DNA of 64,000 nt, from contig JASANE010029356.1 in assembly GCA_030248225.1 (NCBI GenBank), positions 62,001 to 126,000 on the forward strand, in the 5' to 3' direction. Positions 1 to 11,174 of the stretch are shown piece by piece. Below the pieces are notes generated by a model. That model was not told the DNA's origin and did not search any database. It saw only the letters and a program-made list of their open reading frames with translations. The DNA comes from Trileptium ribeirensis (Eukaryota > Nematoda > Enoplea > Enoplida > Thoracostomopsidae). A program made the position numbers and the translations under genes. Each line of letters opens with the position of its first letter. The first letter of the stretch is position 1.

Positions 1-32
1 CCATACAAGCAGATTTTTTACTCAAAGTCTAG

Positions 33-930
33 GTGTGTGCCGAAAAGCTCCAGTTCTACCATGAAAAACTTGAGGAGCTTGATGCGGCCATTTTGGACAA
101 AGTTGAGATCACCGAAGAAATTGCGGTCGCGAGTGATCTGCGGGACAATTTTCTCGATGCTCTCAAGACGGCGCAAGGTATGGCCGCAGCGGCTGCCATC
201 TCTGTCCGATCTGCAGATGACCTTGACGAAACAACTCATCGCTGCCGCGTCACTGCTCGCCTACCGAAACTCGAAATCGATACCTATGGAGGGGATCCAC
301 TGTCATGGCAGGAATTCTGGGATTCATTCGAATCGACCGTCCACAGCAATCTCGACTTGTCTGACATAGACAAGTATAAGTACCTCTCGCCGCTATCTTA
401 GTGACGACGCGCTCAACGTCATTGAAGGATATCGTATCACCTCCACCAACTATCCAACGGTCATCGAAGCTCTTAAAGATCGCTTCGGCAACCCAGAACT
501 CGCAATTTACGCCAATTTTGCGGCGACCGACAACGACAATCAAAGAGTCCTTCAGACATACGATCAAGGCGAAAAACATATTCGCAGCCTCGTCGCATTA
601 GGTCTCAACGAAGAGGTCTTGGGACAGGTGTTCACTCCGATGATTTATCGAAGTTGCCCAAAGCATTGCGAATCCACCTGCATCGTCAAAATGGGTACAA
701 TGCCTGGAAATTGGCCATACTCAGAACGATGACGAAAGGAGAAAACAAGGCGCGAGAGATGAGCGACAGCTACGTCAAGAAACTGATAGTCGAAAAAATT
801 GGCGGCGCAGAACAACGTCATCTCCAACGACAATCGCAGCAATTGTTAAAGAAACCGGCTGCGCGCAAATTACATACTCAACAGCACACTGTTCTTTCCA
901 CTCAGTCCAAATCCACCGTCAAATGCTGCT
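33..930 (+). pseudogene. BEL/Pao retrotransposon gag fragment (DUF1759-like)
   Basis: The translation shows the hallmark block of BEL/Pao Gag: LPKLEIDTYGGDPLSWQEFW and FESTVHSNLDLSDIDKYKYL. After a frameshift near 395 it continues in another frame with LSDDALNVIEGYRITSTNY, PTVIEALKDRFGNPEL and HIRSLVALGLNEEVLGQVF, then in a third frame with LPKALRIHLHRQN. It ends at a Cys cluster near 920 (KCCFCK), where Gag normally has a zinc knuckle. At least two frameshifts separate blocks that are one protein in intact elements, so this is a dead copy. The 5' part lies outside the window. The family call rests on motif recognition and is fairly firm. The function would have been the retroelement capsid. 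Confidence 0.72.
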
Positions 931-954
931 TCTGTAAGGCTTCCCAATTCTCAT

Positions 955-1485
955 TCAGCCAAACGGTGCTGGTGCTGTCGGATAGCTTCTCCAAATATGT
1001 AAAGTCTATTGAAGGTGGCACCGTCATTGCAATCGGAGGAGTCAAGTACAACCGTCTTGCTCGTGAGATGGATCGTCTGGGGCTGTCGTTCCGAGCGTTC
1101 AAATTCGTCAGCATCTTATGCGGTTTCACCGTTGCTCCGCTGCTACGAACGGAATGGCTGACTACGTGGCGCCCGCTTGGTGAGCAGCTGAAGGCACTCC
1201 GCTTTTCTCCCAACACAACCGTTGTCGTCAATAGCGTCGTCGGCTGTCCTAAGGCGCAGAACGCAAGGCAGCACTCGGTATGATCGCATCGATGCGATTG
1301 GCCTGAGCTCGCAGCTTTATTTCTGCGATTGGTCGAAGCCGGGTGGTCCCAATACTTTAGTTCCAACAGCTAGCCGCATCGACAGGCGATGTATTAATGC
1401 AGACGGAATCCACGTCAATCCAGCCGGATATAAAAGCGAACGTGGGAACGCCGGTGCAACATGGGCCCCCAGACACGGCTTCTTC
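955..1485 (+). pseudogene. SGNH/GDSL-hydrolase-like domain joined to BEL gag
   Basis: Directly after the gag Cys cluster the same frame runs into LVLSDSFSKYVKSIEGG and IAIGGVKYNRLA, then TEWLTTWRPLGEQLKALR. A frameshift near 1255 is followed by RYDRIDAIGLSSQLYFCDW and CINADGIHVNPAGY. SDSF resembles SGNH block I with its nucleophilic Ser, and DGIHVNPAGY matches block V (DxxH). The block III G-x-N-D position reads ILCGFTVAP, so its Asn appears lost. SGNH hydrolases are esterases/lipases, and such domains are known in some transposable elements. No protease, reverse transcriptase or integrase lies between gag and this domain, so the pol gene is missing from this copy. The domain identity is an inference from motif order. 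Confidence 0.55.
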
Positions 1486-1567
1486 AGATGGTCGGATTCA
1501 CCATGTCATCTACGCCATATCCAAACAAACAGTAATGGTTCTATCAGGGGGCACTGGGTCCCCGGAG

Positions 1568-1893
1568 TGTTGCGTCGAGGCAAGGGACTATCCCAATTTG
1601 CATAATTGTAGCTACTTTCTACTGCTTTCTAGTTGTCTGAGAAATCAGAGAACTTGTTCATGTTTTTCGGCAGCCGTTAGTGTCGGTGTTAACTGAAGGT
1701 TATCATTGAATGTTTCCGCGGATAGAAGACAGTTTTCTTTTCCATTGTAACCAACGCCTGAGAATTCAGGGAAAGTTCAAACGTTCTATTTACGTTCCAA
1801 ATTGACGCAGCTTGTATTATTCAGTCAAACTCATATTAATAAATATATATTAATCAACTTCAATATTACCGAATTGGTCTAAAATATGGTACA
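1568..1893 (+). repeat. probable 3' LTR of the BEL/Pao remnant
   Basis: A purine- and G-rich tract (from about 1548) is followed by TGTTGCGTCGAGGC, a plausible LTR start after a polypurine tract. A poly(A) signal AATAAA lies at 1838-1843. A possible end ...GGTACA is at 1893. The matching 5' LTR is outside the window, so the boundaries are guesses and no target duplication can be tested. Confidence 0.33.
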
Positions 1894-2634
1894 TGTGGTC
1901 ACCTTTTACATTGTTGATAATTTTTTCCGCTAGATTAATAACCCATACGTGGGCATGTGGTTGACTCCCATACTACAGTTGTGTGCAGAAATAAAAGTAA
2001 ATTTGCCGAAGAGTTTTTATTTTTATCCATAACTCTATTGTTGACTTTGTTCCTGCAATCTGCGATGTACGGGGCTCCAAACTATAATATGGCGTGAATA
2101 ATCCATGGCGCTGTCCGGTGTACGTTGCAATGCCCCTGGTATAGTATTATATTTTCTGAATCAGAACACTGCAAGAAATTTTCGGAAAACTACAACGACC
2201 ATTGTGTGCTCAAAGCAAATAAAAAATCATGTCATGGGGCAAATTTAAAGATCCGAAATAGTGTTAAAACGGGATATAACAAATTGCGCATAACGTTAGA
2301 ATGCTAAAACGAAACTGCGTATGTTGCATATAAAAGTATTTGCTGACAGATGTGCTTGTGATGTACGCCGCTTATTCTACAACACCTCGATAAACTTTAG
2401 ATACTGAAATCGATCGTATGTAAATTAGAAGTAGATCACGCTTTTGTCACATCAACAGCACATGTTAATACACGTAGCTATTTATCAGATCACGCCTTTT
2501 TTCGTTAGCAATAAAAATACAGCACGAAAAAATATTAAAACCCATTTCAATTAATTATACGGTACACGTTTGAAAAAATACAAAAAACAGTAGCAGCTAT
2601 CACAAAATCGAGAAGTAAAGTCATTCGTTATTAG
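1894..2634. other. unannotated AT-rich stretch
   Basis: I see no convincing gene or repeat structure here. A 60-codon open stretch on the plus strand (2125-2307) shows no recognisable motif and is probably chance. Confidence 0.4.
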
Positions 2635-3013
2635 TCAATATTCGTCCTCATCGTCAGAGCAAAGTAGTGAATCATCATCGGGCGGGTGTCCGAATTGTAA
2701 TGTGTTTTCCGCCACTGCTTTTAAAATTGAAGTGTCCATTCACGATTTGCTAAGGTTTTACACAGTTCCATCATATCTTTTTTTATCAGCAGATATTTTT
2801 AGCGGTTCCAGGTACGCCGTATGTAGAGATACGGCTGTCAGATTTTGTGTCCGAACCTCACTAAGTTTGTGTAGCTCGTAGCAAGACGTATATTCCGTCA
2901 CAGTGTGACCCGGTTCTAAAAACGTATGGGTAATACAGCGTGCATCGTTTTCCCACGAACAGCGTGCAGGAACACGGCTGATGTTGTATTCATATTTTGG
3001 CCACCACGGGAAG
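2635..3013 (-). pseudogene. 3' part of an uncharacterised, possibly transposon-derived gene
   Basis: On the minus strand an acceptor-like TTTTCAG at 3020-3014 is followed by an open frame: FPWWPKYEYNISRVPAR, then HTFLEPGHTVTEY, ending at TAA (2760-2758). The GHTxxExxxxxxH pattern resembles a recurrent motif in uncharacterised, probably transposon-derived animal proteins; this is memory-based and soft. A second frame then reads MDTSILKAVAENTLQFGHP and ends in an acidic tail (LCSDDEDEY) with TGA at 2637-2635. That looks like the C-terminus after a frameshift or intron. The fragment at 3446-3685 lies upstream on the same strand and may belong to the same gene. Confidence 0.38.
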
Positions 3014-3445
3014 CTGAAAATAATAAAACTTCACATTAGTTTTCCGGCAATGACGCTATACACTTTAACAAACATGTTCCGATGTTAAAGCGCCTGTGAG
3101 TTCATCAATTTCTGTTCAAAAGTAGTGGAATCCGTCATTTTGCTCGTCACCAACTGTAAAATTATAACAAGAAAGGTTACATTTATAATATAGTGATGAC
3201 ACCGAACGGTATACGAAAAAATGAAACTGGCTTCTTGTTAATATTTTATTAGTTTTCTACATACAAGCGATACGTATGCCCGTTGCAATTAGGATTTGAC
3301 TCAACGTAGACGTGGATCGAAATTTAGTAAAGGAAATAGATATATATGATTTTGCACTGACTGTATATATCTATTTGTAAATTGCGTGTTTCGAGCGTTT
3401 GGAATTTTTGAGCGTTTAGGTAGGCCTAATGGATTACAGTTATTA

Positions 3446-3685
3446 AAAAATTACGAATATGCTTTTATTTAGTATCAAGCGTTGCCATATGAAACTTTCT
3501 ACACACACACTCCTTAGTTTCACCACCATCAATTGTAAGTTTAAAGACATAAGATTCCGTCATTAAACAATTACAAATAAGCTTTTCTTTAATATCAATC
3601 GTTGCCATATGAAACTTTTTACACACACTCTCCTTGTTTTCACCACCATCAATTTGAAGTTTAAACACATAAGATTCCTACCTAA
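3446..3685 (-). pseudogene. duplicated VCKKF-type exon (two 40-codon copies)
   Basis: The minus strand reads ESYVFKLQIDGGENKESVCK and KFHMATIDIKEKLICNCLMT, then repeats the same 40 residues with 6 or so changes (FKLTIDGGETKECVCRKF). The repeat period is exactly 120 bp, so the duplication is in frame. A third, partial copy at about 3405-3446 has a GAA-to-TAA change that ends the frame. The V-C-K-K-F-x-x-x-T-x-x-I pattern resembles a motif of uncharacterised animal proteins. An acceptor-like ...TTTAGGTAG precedes the first copy. Function is unknown. Confidence 0.42.
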
Positions 3686-3699
3686 ACGGTTTTGCTCTA

Positions 3700-4904
3700 C
3701 AGGGTTGCACAGTTTGACGTAAAACATCCTTAGCTACTTGAATTAAAACCATTTATGATGCATTTTGCTATAATTTTTGTATTTTGGTTTAATGGTTTTA
3801 TGCCGGACTGTTTCTCATCAGCGCTGTGCGGCGTGCTATGCTCCATAGCCAACTGAAGTTCTGCGATTCACGCTTGTGTGGCAAAACAGATGTGGCATGC
3901 CAATGGCAGGAGAGATTAAGAAGATTGGCAAATACGCCGATGATTCCTTTTTGTAGTCTTGTCACGCAACGAAGTAGCTGAAATCTTTTATGCCTTACAG
4001 CGTTATGAAACTGCATCTGGCGGTGAAGTACGAAAAGAAAAACAGTCATTTTATGAAGGCTTCGCACCGGAGCATCGACGTTCTGTTTAGGATTGTTGCG
4101 TTATGTGCGGGATAAAATACCATGAACAAGGTTTCGAAATGACTAACAGTTTTGGTTGTATTAAGCAAGATAGACCATATGTAAAGAATTGTCCCACCTT
4201 TCGGAATATCGTCCTAAGGCCGCGTCCATTTTCTAAACAAGTTTTTTTGTGAGCATACCTTGGTACGTGGGCACATGGTCCGTCCTGTAACAGACTAAGA
4301 TTTGGTCCCCGCCAAATCAATACCGGGGCTGATTCTTCAGAATTTTATAGAAAATATTCGTCTGGAAGCCACCAAGTACGGTGTTCGCAGAATGCAACAG
4401 ATGTGGGGATTTATGATCGGGAGGCGCTTATTCCAATTTTTTAATTAACATGAAAGGACTCTACCAATATACCTGATGTCCATAAATTTGGCGCTTCGCT
4501 GGAGCGAATCTTCACTTCAGGAAGTTTTTTAATGTTGAAAGACCGGTAATGATGTGGTACATTAAGGACTCCTTTCACCGTTTTGAATACCCTGCAACTA
4601 AAAATCAGTCTTTCTTACAGTTCACAACACCTTCCCAACGAGAAGTCGCAAACATCACTTTGCGGGAACCGCGGAATTTTGTTAACTGTGCATCAGGAAC
4701 CGGCCTGGAAGTGAAGAAGGACATGATACACTTTTTTTCTACACTGTATTCGTGCATACACATTCCAAAATCGTACTATTATCCCATTGAAAACGAAGTT
4801 AAACTTGACACAAGTTAGTTTGCTGCATGACCTACTGGCCATTCCGAATATATCACGATCATTATACAGAGGGTGGGCTTTTAACTTTATCACTTGCGCA
4901 GCTG
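3700..4904. other. unidentified region with broken open frames
   Basis: Both strands contain medium open stretches (minus 4067-3798 and 4320-4087; plus 4549-4818). Base composition is more balanced than the flanks, as if decayed coding sequence were present. I could not match any frame to a known family, so no product is proposed. Confidence 0.3.
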
Positions 4905-5180
4905 TACGTCTAATTTGGGAAAGATAGATATAGATATGATCGTGACTTAGTGTTTGACACTATCCGTTTAAAAATAATCTTACCTGTCAATTTGCATCGA
5001 ATTAAAAAATTTTTTTGGGTTCCCAATCGGGACCTCAAAAATGCAAAAAACTTTTTTTCTAGAATGTGGATAAAATGAGCAATTTCAGAACCGCCCCATC
5101 GAGCTGAATCGATTGATACCAAAATAAGCTATGTATCTTCAAAATTGACCAAGTTCGGGCTGATGGAATAACCGAAAAGA
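4905..5180. repeat. single arm of the foldback family seen at 43.9-50.5 kb
   Basis: The run TTTTTTTGGGTTCCCAAT, then CAGAACCGCCCCATCGAGCT, then TTGATACCAAAATAAGCT and TGACCAAGTTCGGGCTGATG matches, in order and spacing, the right arm of the foldback at 45.52-45.84 kb. Only one arm is present here. Confidence 0.6.
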
Positions 5181-6714
5181 CCCGAGAAAAATTGCAGTGA
5201 ATAAAGCCATAACGACAGCCTTTAGTTTACATGAGCGAGCACCAACGCAATGTTTTCAACCGCTAAATCAGCAATGCTTGTATACATCTAAGGAATTCAC
5301 CGAATCATAGTGAAGCAAAGCATCTTTTGTGATCTTAGAACGAGATGGGGGCTGCGTGAACATAACGTGTCTGATGATGTTTATCCTAGAACGCACAGGG
5401 AATTTCCAGCGGATAGGTGTGTTCCGTGTTCGGGGCTTACTGGTGCCGAGTTGTTATCTAGTTATTTAGTCTAGTAGGCTAGAAATAGCCGACTACTAAT
5501 ATTATGATTAGTGGGTGGTTCGCCTTTGTAGTCTGAAAATGTCGGTCTTTTTGTATGCTCACGTCTGGTTCATCGCTGGTACACCATAAAATGAGCCAAA
5601 ATGGTTTAATTGAGTTGGTCCCAACCTGTTTCACTAAAATGAAGTCAGATTTTGACTAATTTTGGTTTGGCCGTTTTTAAGAATGTTATATGTTTCTAGG
5701 AAACCGTGATTCATCCAGGTTACGATTCACCTGTAGGTTGGAGCAGGCCAGACCCCGTCGCTACATTTGCAATTGAGAAATAGTGGTTTAGTGGCGGTCG
5801 ATAAAAACATAAATAGCGGATATAAAATATTAATAAAAGATAGCCGCCGGCGCACTGCACTTTTGATCGTGCTTCCTGCACTCTTGAGAGACTTTGCGAA
5901 CACTTAACAACGTTTTGCATGTTTGCAAATAGAATCGTCACAAAGTTCATCTCTTCATCATTCCAAGGTTAAACTGCATTTTAATTTGTGGTATGCATAT
6001 ACCCATTGATCAATCACACGGTGATCGGTCCAAAAAGTTGGAGTGAATTTCATTCAGCGGGGTAATTCTTTCCTGGCTCTGACAAAATGTGTCCGGTTTT
6101 GGCTCAGCTAGAGTTTAAAAATTATTTGACTGAGCAAGTGACTCAAATTCTGAATCAGTGATTGAGTACCAATACCTCAGATTGAGCTCAATATGGTTCA
6201 TTTACTGGGTCTCAAAAGCACTAATATAATAATTCAGTTAAATTTAACTGTTTTTAAGCGGCCAGGTAGGTATTGTACATCGAAAACAAACCATATTTAT
6301 TCATTTTGGGACTATGACAAAACAATTTGAAATATTTTATGCCAAATATTATAGCCAACCGTAGTTTTAGACGCTTATACTAAATCCAAAATATCTGAGT
6401 AGGTACGGTATTTTGGATAAATCCCAATATTTTCTTATGGCACTGAGTACAAAACTGTTTTACGCCTTGCTGGTGGTCCACAATTGTCTTCGGATTGTTG
6501 TTTAAGTTTTCTGTCGTGGCCTTTGGTTTAGCAACTTCACTACCTGTATGGATATGGACACGTGTTCAATTGTAAGGAGGGAAACTGATATTAAATTGAT
6601 TGTATGTGAAAATCACCTAAGCATATAATGCTTGCAGGCGCACGTGATGGATAATGCAGGATCCTAGGGTGCTTTAGGGGCCAATTCTTGCCAATTCCTA
6701 ATTAATCTTGATTT
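5181..6714. other. unannotated stretch
   Basis: AT-rich sequence with no convincing coding or repeat signal. A short ORF on the minus strand at 5950-5720 has no recognisable motif. Confidence 0.4.
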
Positions 6715-7060
6715 TTGTTACACACTCGAAGGAACGGTAATCATAGCAATACATCGTCAAAATTAATTGAAAACATTAATTTTTTGACACTTTCTGAAAG
6801 GGACGGGAATCATAGCTGTATATGTTCCAAATAAACTGAAGACCTTATTTTTCTAGAAAAGACGGATCAACACGCAGATCATAATATTTGAGGATATTAA
6901 GGTCTTTGATAAGCCAGGTCCTAACTATATATCATCCAAATTAATTGGTTAATTTGTTACTTTCTAGAGGAGACGGGAATCATGACTATATATCCTACAA
7001 ATCAATTGGAAACTTAATTTTTTATACTTTCTTTAGGTGGCCGGGAATCACGACGTAGAT
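6715..7060. repeat. tandem repeat, period about 67 bp, roughly five degenerate copies
   Basis: The core GACGGGAATCAT (variants ACGGTAATCAT, GCCGGGAATCAC) recurs at about 6735, 6803, 6973 and 7042, each preceded by ACTTTCT-like sequence and followed by a CAAATTAATTGAAAA-like segment. One copy around 6860 is more diverged. The array runs straight into the GC-rich repeat at 7058. Confidence 0.65.
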
Positions 7061-7350
7061 CATACATGCTGAGACTCCGAGGTGTCAGGGGGAGGTTAGA
7101 GGCCCTTCGTGGGAGGTCTTGGGAAGATCTCGAGGATCGCTCCGAAGCCCTGGTCTACCCTGAGGCCCTGAGAGTACCCCGCTACCCTTCTGGGGCGCCG
7201 CACCTCCATCTTCACCGCGCTGTCCAGCGGAAAAATTTGCACAATTTAGCAAAAATTAACGTAAAATTGGCAATTATTTGGTGAAATTGGCAAAAAATGA
7301 AGAACGTCCTCGGGTGATCCCGACGCCTCAGCCCCGTTGTAGTCCCCAGA
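7058..7350. repeat. GC-rich dispersed repeat, copy 1
   Basis: It starts CATACATGCTGAGACTCCGA. A G/C-rich block follows, then a core rich in AAAATTTGCACAATTTAGC-type words, then another GC-rich block. Composition contrasts sharply with the AT-rich surroundings. Copies 2 to 5 lie at about 10.63, 20.06, 20.99 and 30.2 kb. Several end GAGCATGTATGA, which is the inverse of this start, suggesting short imperfect terminal inverted repeats. Confidence 0.6.
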
Positions 7351-7612
7351 ACCCCTGAGTCGGCATGGATGACTCAGATCCACAAGTCTCTGATTTGCCG
7401 AAGAAACAAGTCCTTGGACAGGCCCTAAAATTCGAAATTTATCAAAGAATATTTTTTCATGAAGTAAAAACTATTTTTATGGAAATTCACCCATTTAACA
7501 AAACATTTTCCATTTTTCCAGTCTACACAGTCAATTATATAAACGAAAAATATAGTTTATCTAATCATCTGCATTTCAGCTATAATAGATGACGTCTTAT
7601 CAGATGGAGCTG

Positions 7613-10308
7613 TTATGATTTTTCGAGGCTTCTTCTATAACTTTGATTGTTGAGTTTTACTGAACGACACGACGACCTAATCGAGTCAGCACCTGACCGA
7701 TTTGGGCTACTAATTGATCGTTTGATTGCAGCATGCGGAGGGATTGACGAGAAGCAGGTTGCAGCTGCAGATCGCTTGATACTAGCTGGTGAGCGACGTG
7801 ATCGAATTCTTACAACGGTTGAGCCGGTTTGTGTGGTATAGTCGCTAAACGATGAGCTACAGCAACTACTCGGGGTAGGTGAAGTGGCTTCAGTACTAGC
7901 TGGTGGCGTTCCACAAAGGACTTTGGTTTTACTAGCTTCGCCTTCAAATTGACGCGATTCGGTGTCGCAATTCAATAAACGCGGCACTTCGATATCCTGA
8001 TTTAGTGTCATTCCGTTGATCGTACAAAGAGGACCAGTTGTAACTGTGATCACGTTATTACTTGAAACAGATGACGTATTAGATGTCGTATCGATTGTTT
8101 TTTGTAACGCGTTGTTGCTGATATTAGCGATTTGTGAACTGTTATGAGATCCAGGAATCCAAAAATAATCCTTCTTTAATACTTCGTTACGACCATTTCC
8201 GGCGCCTGATTTTCTATTTTTTATCATTTCTGGCGATAAAGCTTCACCAGAGCCATAGCTTCTCTTTCCAATTTCGCTATTGTTTCGCTGCTTATGCTTC
8301 CTGAGTATTGTGTAATTGTATGGCGCAGACAATATCGACCACTGACGACAAAGTTGTGTACGCAGTGCGCGTCGCTTCTCCTCATCGTTGCTTTCATCAT
8401 AAGAGTTTCCGTGGAAAGGTTGCTGTCGTGGTAAATCTTTGAAAAGTTCCATATCTGGATTGTCCCACAATGTTGCAATTCGCCCCACATTAGATTCACT
8501 ACTGACTGAATTTGAGTCGATTTCGCTTTCGATCGACAGTTTATGTAGCGAATGGTAATGCTGTGACACTCTTTTACTCTGTCGAGTCCAAAATATGTCG
8601 CGATTTTGCGACTCAAGCTGTTGGTCTTCGTCAATACTTGTTGCTGTAGTCCATTGCGGAGCGGCCATTGAGTGTGGACGACGTGGTCCTGGAGTCCTTT
8701 TTGGACTCTTGATGCTTGCCAGTCGCTGCGCTGGGCGATGCGAATATCGATGAAGTTGCTGATGTTGGTTTTGTTGTTGTTGAACAAATGATCGCGAATG
8801 AAGTACCGAAGGGCTACGACGTTTCGATATAGGCGGCGAAGCGTTCGGTTGAATGTAGATAGGATTTGCTCGGAATACAGGTATTTGTGGTTCGCCTAGT
8901 TGTTTTTTTATATTTGTGCTTCTTGGTTGATCTTGATTTCTTTCCAAGTTGAAATTTTTCATCAGTGAAATTTCCTCAGCAGGTGTGTTCGAAGTATTCG
9001 CCTTATACTCGGGATGTTCAAATGACTGGGATAAATGAGTTTTAGCTGAGAATGAATGAACAGCATCTGATCTTGGTGAGCTTAGGTAATATATGCCGCT
9101 TGCGGTTGAAAACCATCTCGGAGTATGTAAAGTAGTCGTTTTCAAGTGATTTTGTAATTGGATCTCATTTTGACGACAAGCGGAGGTCAGGCTTGTTGGT
9201 GTGCTATTTCGTCTAGCAACTGAGACATTATCGTTACTGCAATATTTTGAATTATTATTGAAGTGATTTTCGTGGTTGTTGCTAGTTTTGTTCACGTCGC
9301 CAAAACTTTTGGATTTAACGAGTTTTGCTCCAAAATTAATATTGCGCTGGCTGCGATGATGTCGTTTTGACGGCGGAGACTTGACCGAAATCTTGTTTGT
9401 CGTCGATGTCGAAACACTTGATAAATCATTCTTGGTAAGACCATAATCAGCAGTGGCGATCTCGGTTGGTGGCTGGATGTTATTTACTTCGCACGATAGA
9501 ATTTTTGTTCTGATTTCATCCGAATTGCTCGCATCTACAGTTGGACTGCTGTTGCTATTCTTGATCGTGACGTCGTTTAGAAGTTCTATTTTTGCGACAG
9601 CTGTAGTCTGTTGTTTTTCTTGATTTGAATGTTTTGAAAATTTGTAGCCCGAATCCGGCGGCAAATGCTTTGGACGCGTCGGTGAAATATGATTTCTAGT
9701 TAGCTGCTGCTCATCGACAGAACCGTCGCTCTTATTAAAGCGTACACTAGAATTTTGACCGCCAATTGCCACTGGAGTATCGTCATCGGTTTTGCTATGG
9801 TCATTAGTGATTGTATAAACCGAAAGTACCGAACCGCCAGCCGAGCAACTTTGTCGAGCCAGGGAGTGCATTGGACTTGGATATGAATAATGAACGCTTA
9901 GCGGTCGTGATGATGTTGACTCTTGATCGGACGAGTTTTGAGCCTTTAGTTGCAATGATAGTGTATCCTCGGTTACAAGAACTGTGTTCTCTTCCGGGTA
10001 CGCGTACAGCGATTTTGGGCGACTGTTGGTGCTCCATAAGCTATGTGAAGCCGGGTTTCGATATATACCAGACGACGCTGACGACGCCTGCGAATAACTG
10101 TACCGCTTACTATGGACTCGGTTATTTTCACCGATATTAACATGATGACTACCGCTATTACTCTCATTATTGGTGTCAACTTGCTCCTGGCTGTCATCCG
10201 CGCTGTAGCTATTATACCGTCGAGTATTTGCTAGTTGATGTGATGTTGCTGCGTTCTTTCGCGCATTGTCACGATTCGATATTAAGAGCTGATTTGTTTT
10301 ATACGGTG
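7613..10308 (-). CDS. gene A, last coding exon (low-complexity, Ser/Asn-rich protein)
   Basis: This exon of about 898 codons ends with TGA... read as ...RRSLEKS stop at 7613. An acceptor TTTTTTCAG (10309 side) gives the start, and it enters in phase 1, matching the donor of the exon at 21670. The protein is rich in Ser, Asn, Arg and Tyr with no globular domain I recognise. There are repeated SRPxSxxYxYP motifs (RPKSLYAYPEE, RPLSVHYSYPSP), a Gln tract (QQQQNQHQQ), basic proline-rich patches (KRTPGPRRPHS), and one conserved-looking segment, RTQLCRQWSILSAPYNYTIL. These features suit a cytoplasmic or cytoskeletal scaffold, but that is inference. The long uninterrupted frame argues for real constraint. 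The family is not recognised. Confidence 0.78.
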
Positions 10309-10627
10309 CTGAAAAAACAGAATAGTACAAATATATTCAAATATAATCTAAAAAAATTGCCGAAAAGGTTATAGTGATGAAAATATATATACCTACTGTT
10401 GGTTCCCAATGATATGTTGTATGTAGCGGGTGGCGGTATTAAGTTTTTGACGCCTCCAAACATAAACCAAATATCTGAAAAATTTGTTTCAATTGGCTAG
10501 GAACACTACGAACGATCACTGTGCAGACTTGTAGAATTATTTATATGTACGTTGTAGTTAGGCTGAACCTATAGATCAAGGTTAACAAAGAATATACAAT
10601 ATTATAATAGACACATTGGTGACATTA

Positions 10628-11054
10628 ATACACACACATGACTTCCGAAGTTCCAGGGGGATAGCGGGTGTTTCCGAATGGGTGGAGATTATCCCCATCG
10701 GCGAGAATAGGAAGTGGTCTGGGGTGATAAATTTCCCAAAATTTTTGGGCTCCATATTTTTTCAAATTTTTGCCCTTACCACCGATTCTTGCCGATTTTC
10801 CGCCAATTTTTGCCAAATTTCTTCCAATTTTTGTTGATTCGGATCAATTTTGATTCATGCCCCGGATTTTTGCCTATATTTGCCAAAACTTTCCGGGCTT
10901 TCCCCGAGCGGAGTGGCAGCGGGACGCAGGGTGGGGGGAAGAGGGTGTGGAGTCTCAGGGGGATCAGGCTACCTCCCTGGGGCGTCGGCTACGCCATGAG
11001 GGGTCCGAGCCTTAGAGGCAGTGAACCCCTCTTGCCCTATGAGCATGTATGATG
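10628..11054. repeat. GC-rich dispersed repeat, copy 2
   Basis: It starts CACATGACTTCCGAAGTTCC and ends CCCTATGAGCATGTATGATG. A G-rich 5' block is followed by a core of TTTTTGCC/AATTTTTGCC words (10733-10885), then a second GC-rich block (GGAGTCTCAGGGGGATCAGG). This is the same arrangement as at 30.2 kb. Confidence 0.62.
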
Positions 11055-11174
11055 ATAGCGTGGGCAATGTCAGGAGATGACAAAATCGTTTGACGGTGCC
11101 AGATGTGAACCGTATATTTTGTTATGGCTGAACAAAACAGGCCCAGTAAACCAAGTTGTGTATGTGAATGTAGA

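Noticed and set aside
902..1366. 154-codon minus-strand ORF
   Set aside because: It is the shadow of the SGNH-like sequence on the plus strand.
3952..3970. A possible RT-like YADDSFL in a plus-strand frame near 3935
   Set aside because: No other RT motif occurs before or after it, so the match is likely chance.
9804..10197. ORFs on both strands within gene A's last exon
   Set aside because: They are shadows of the 898-codon frame.
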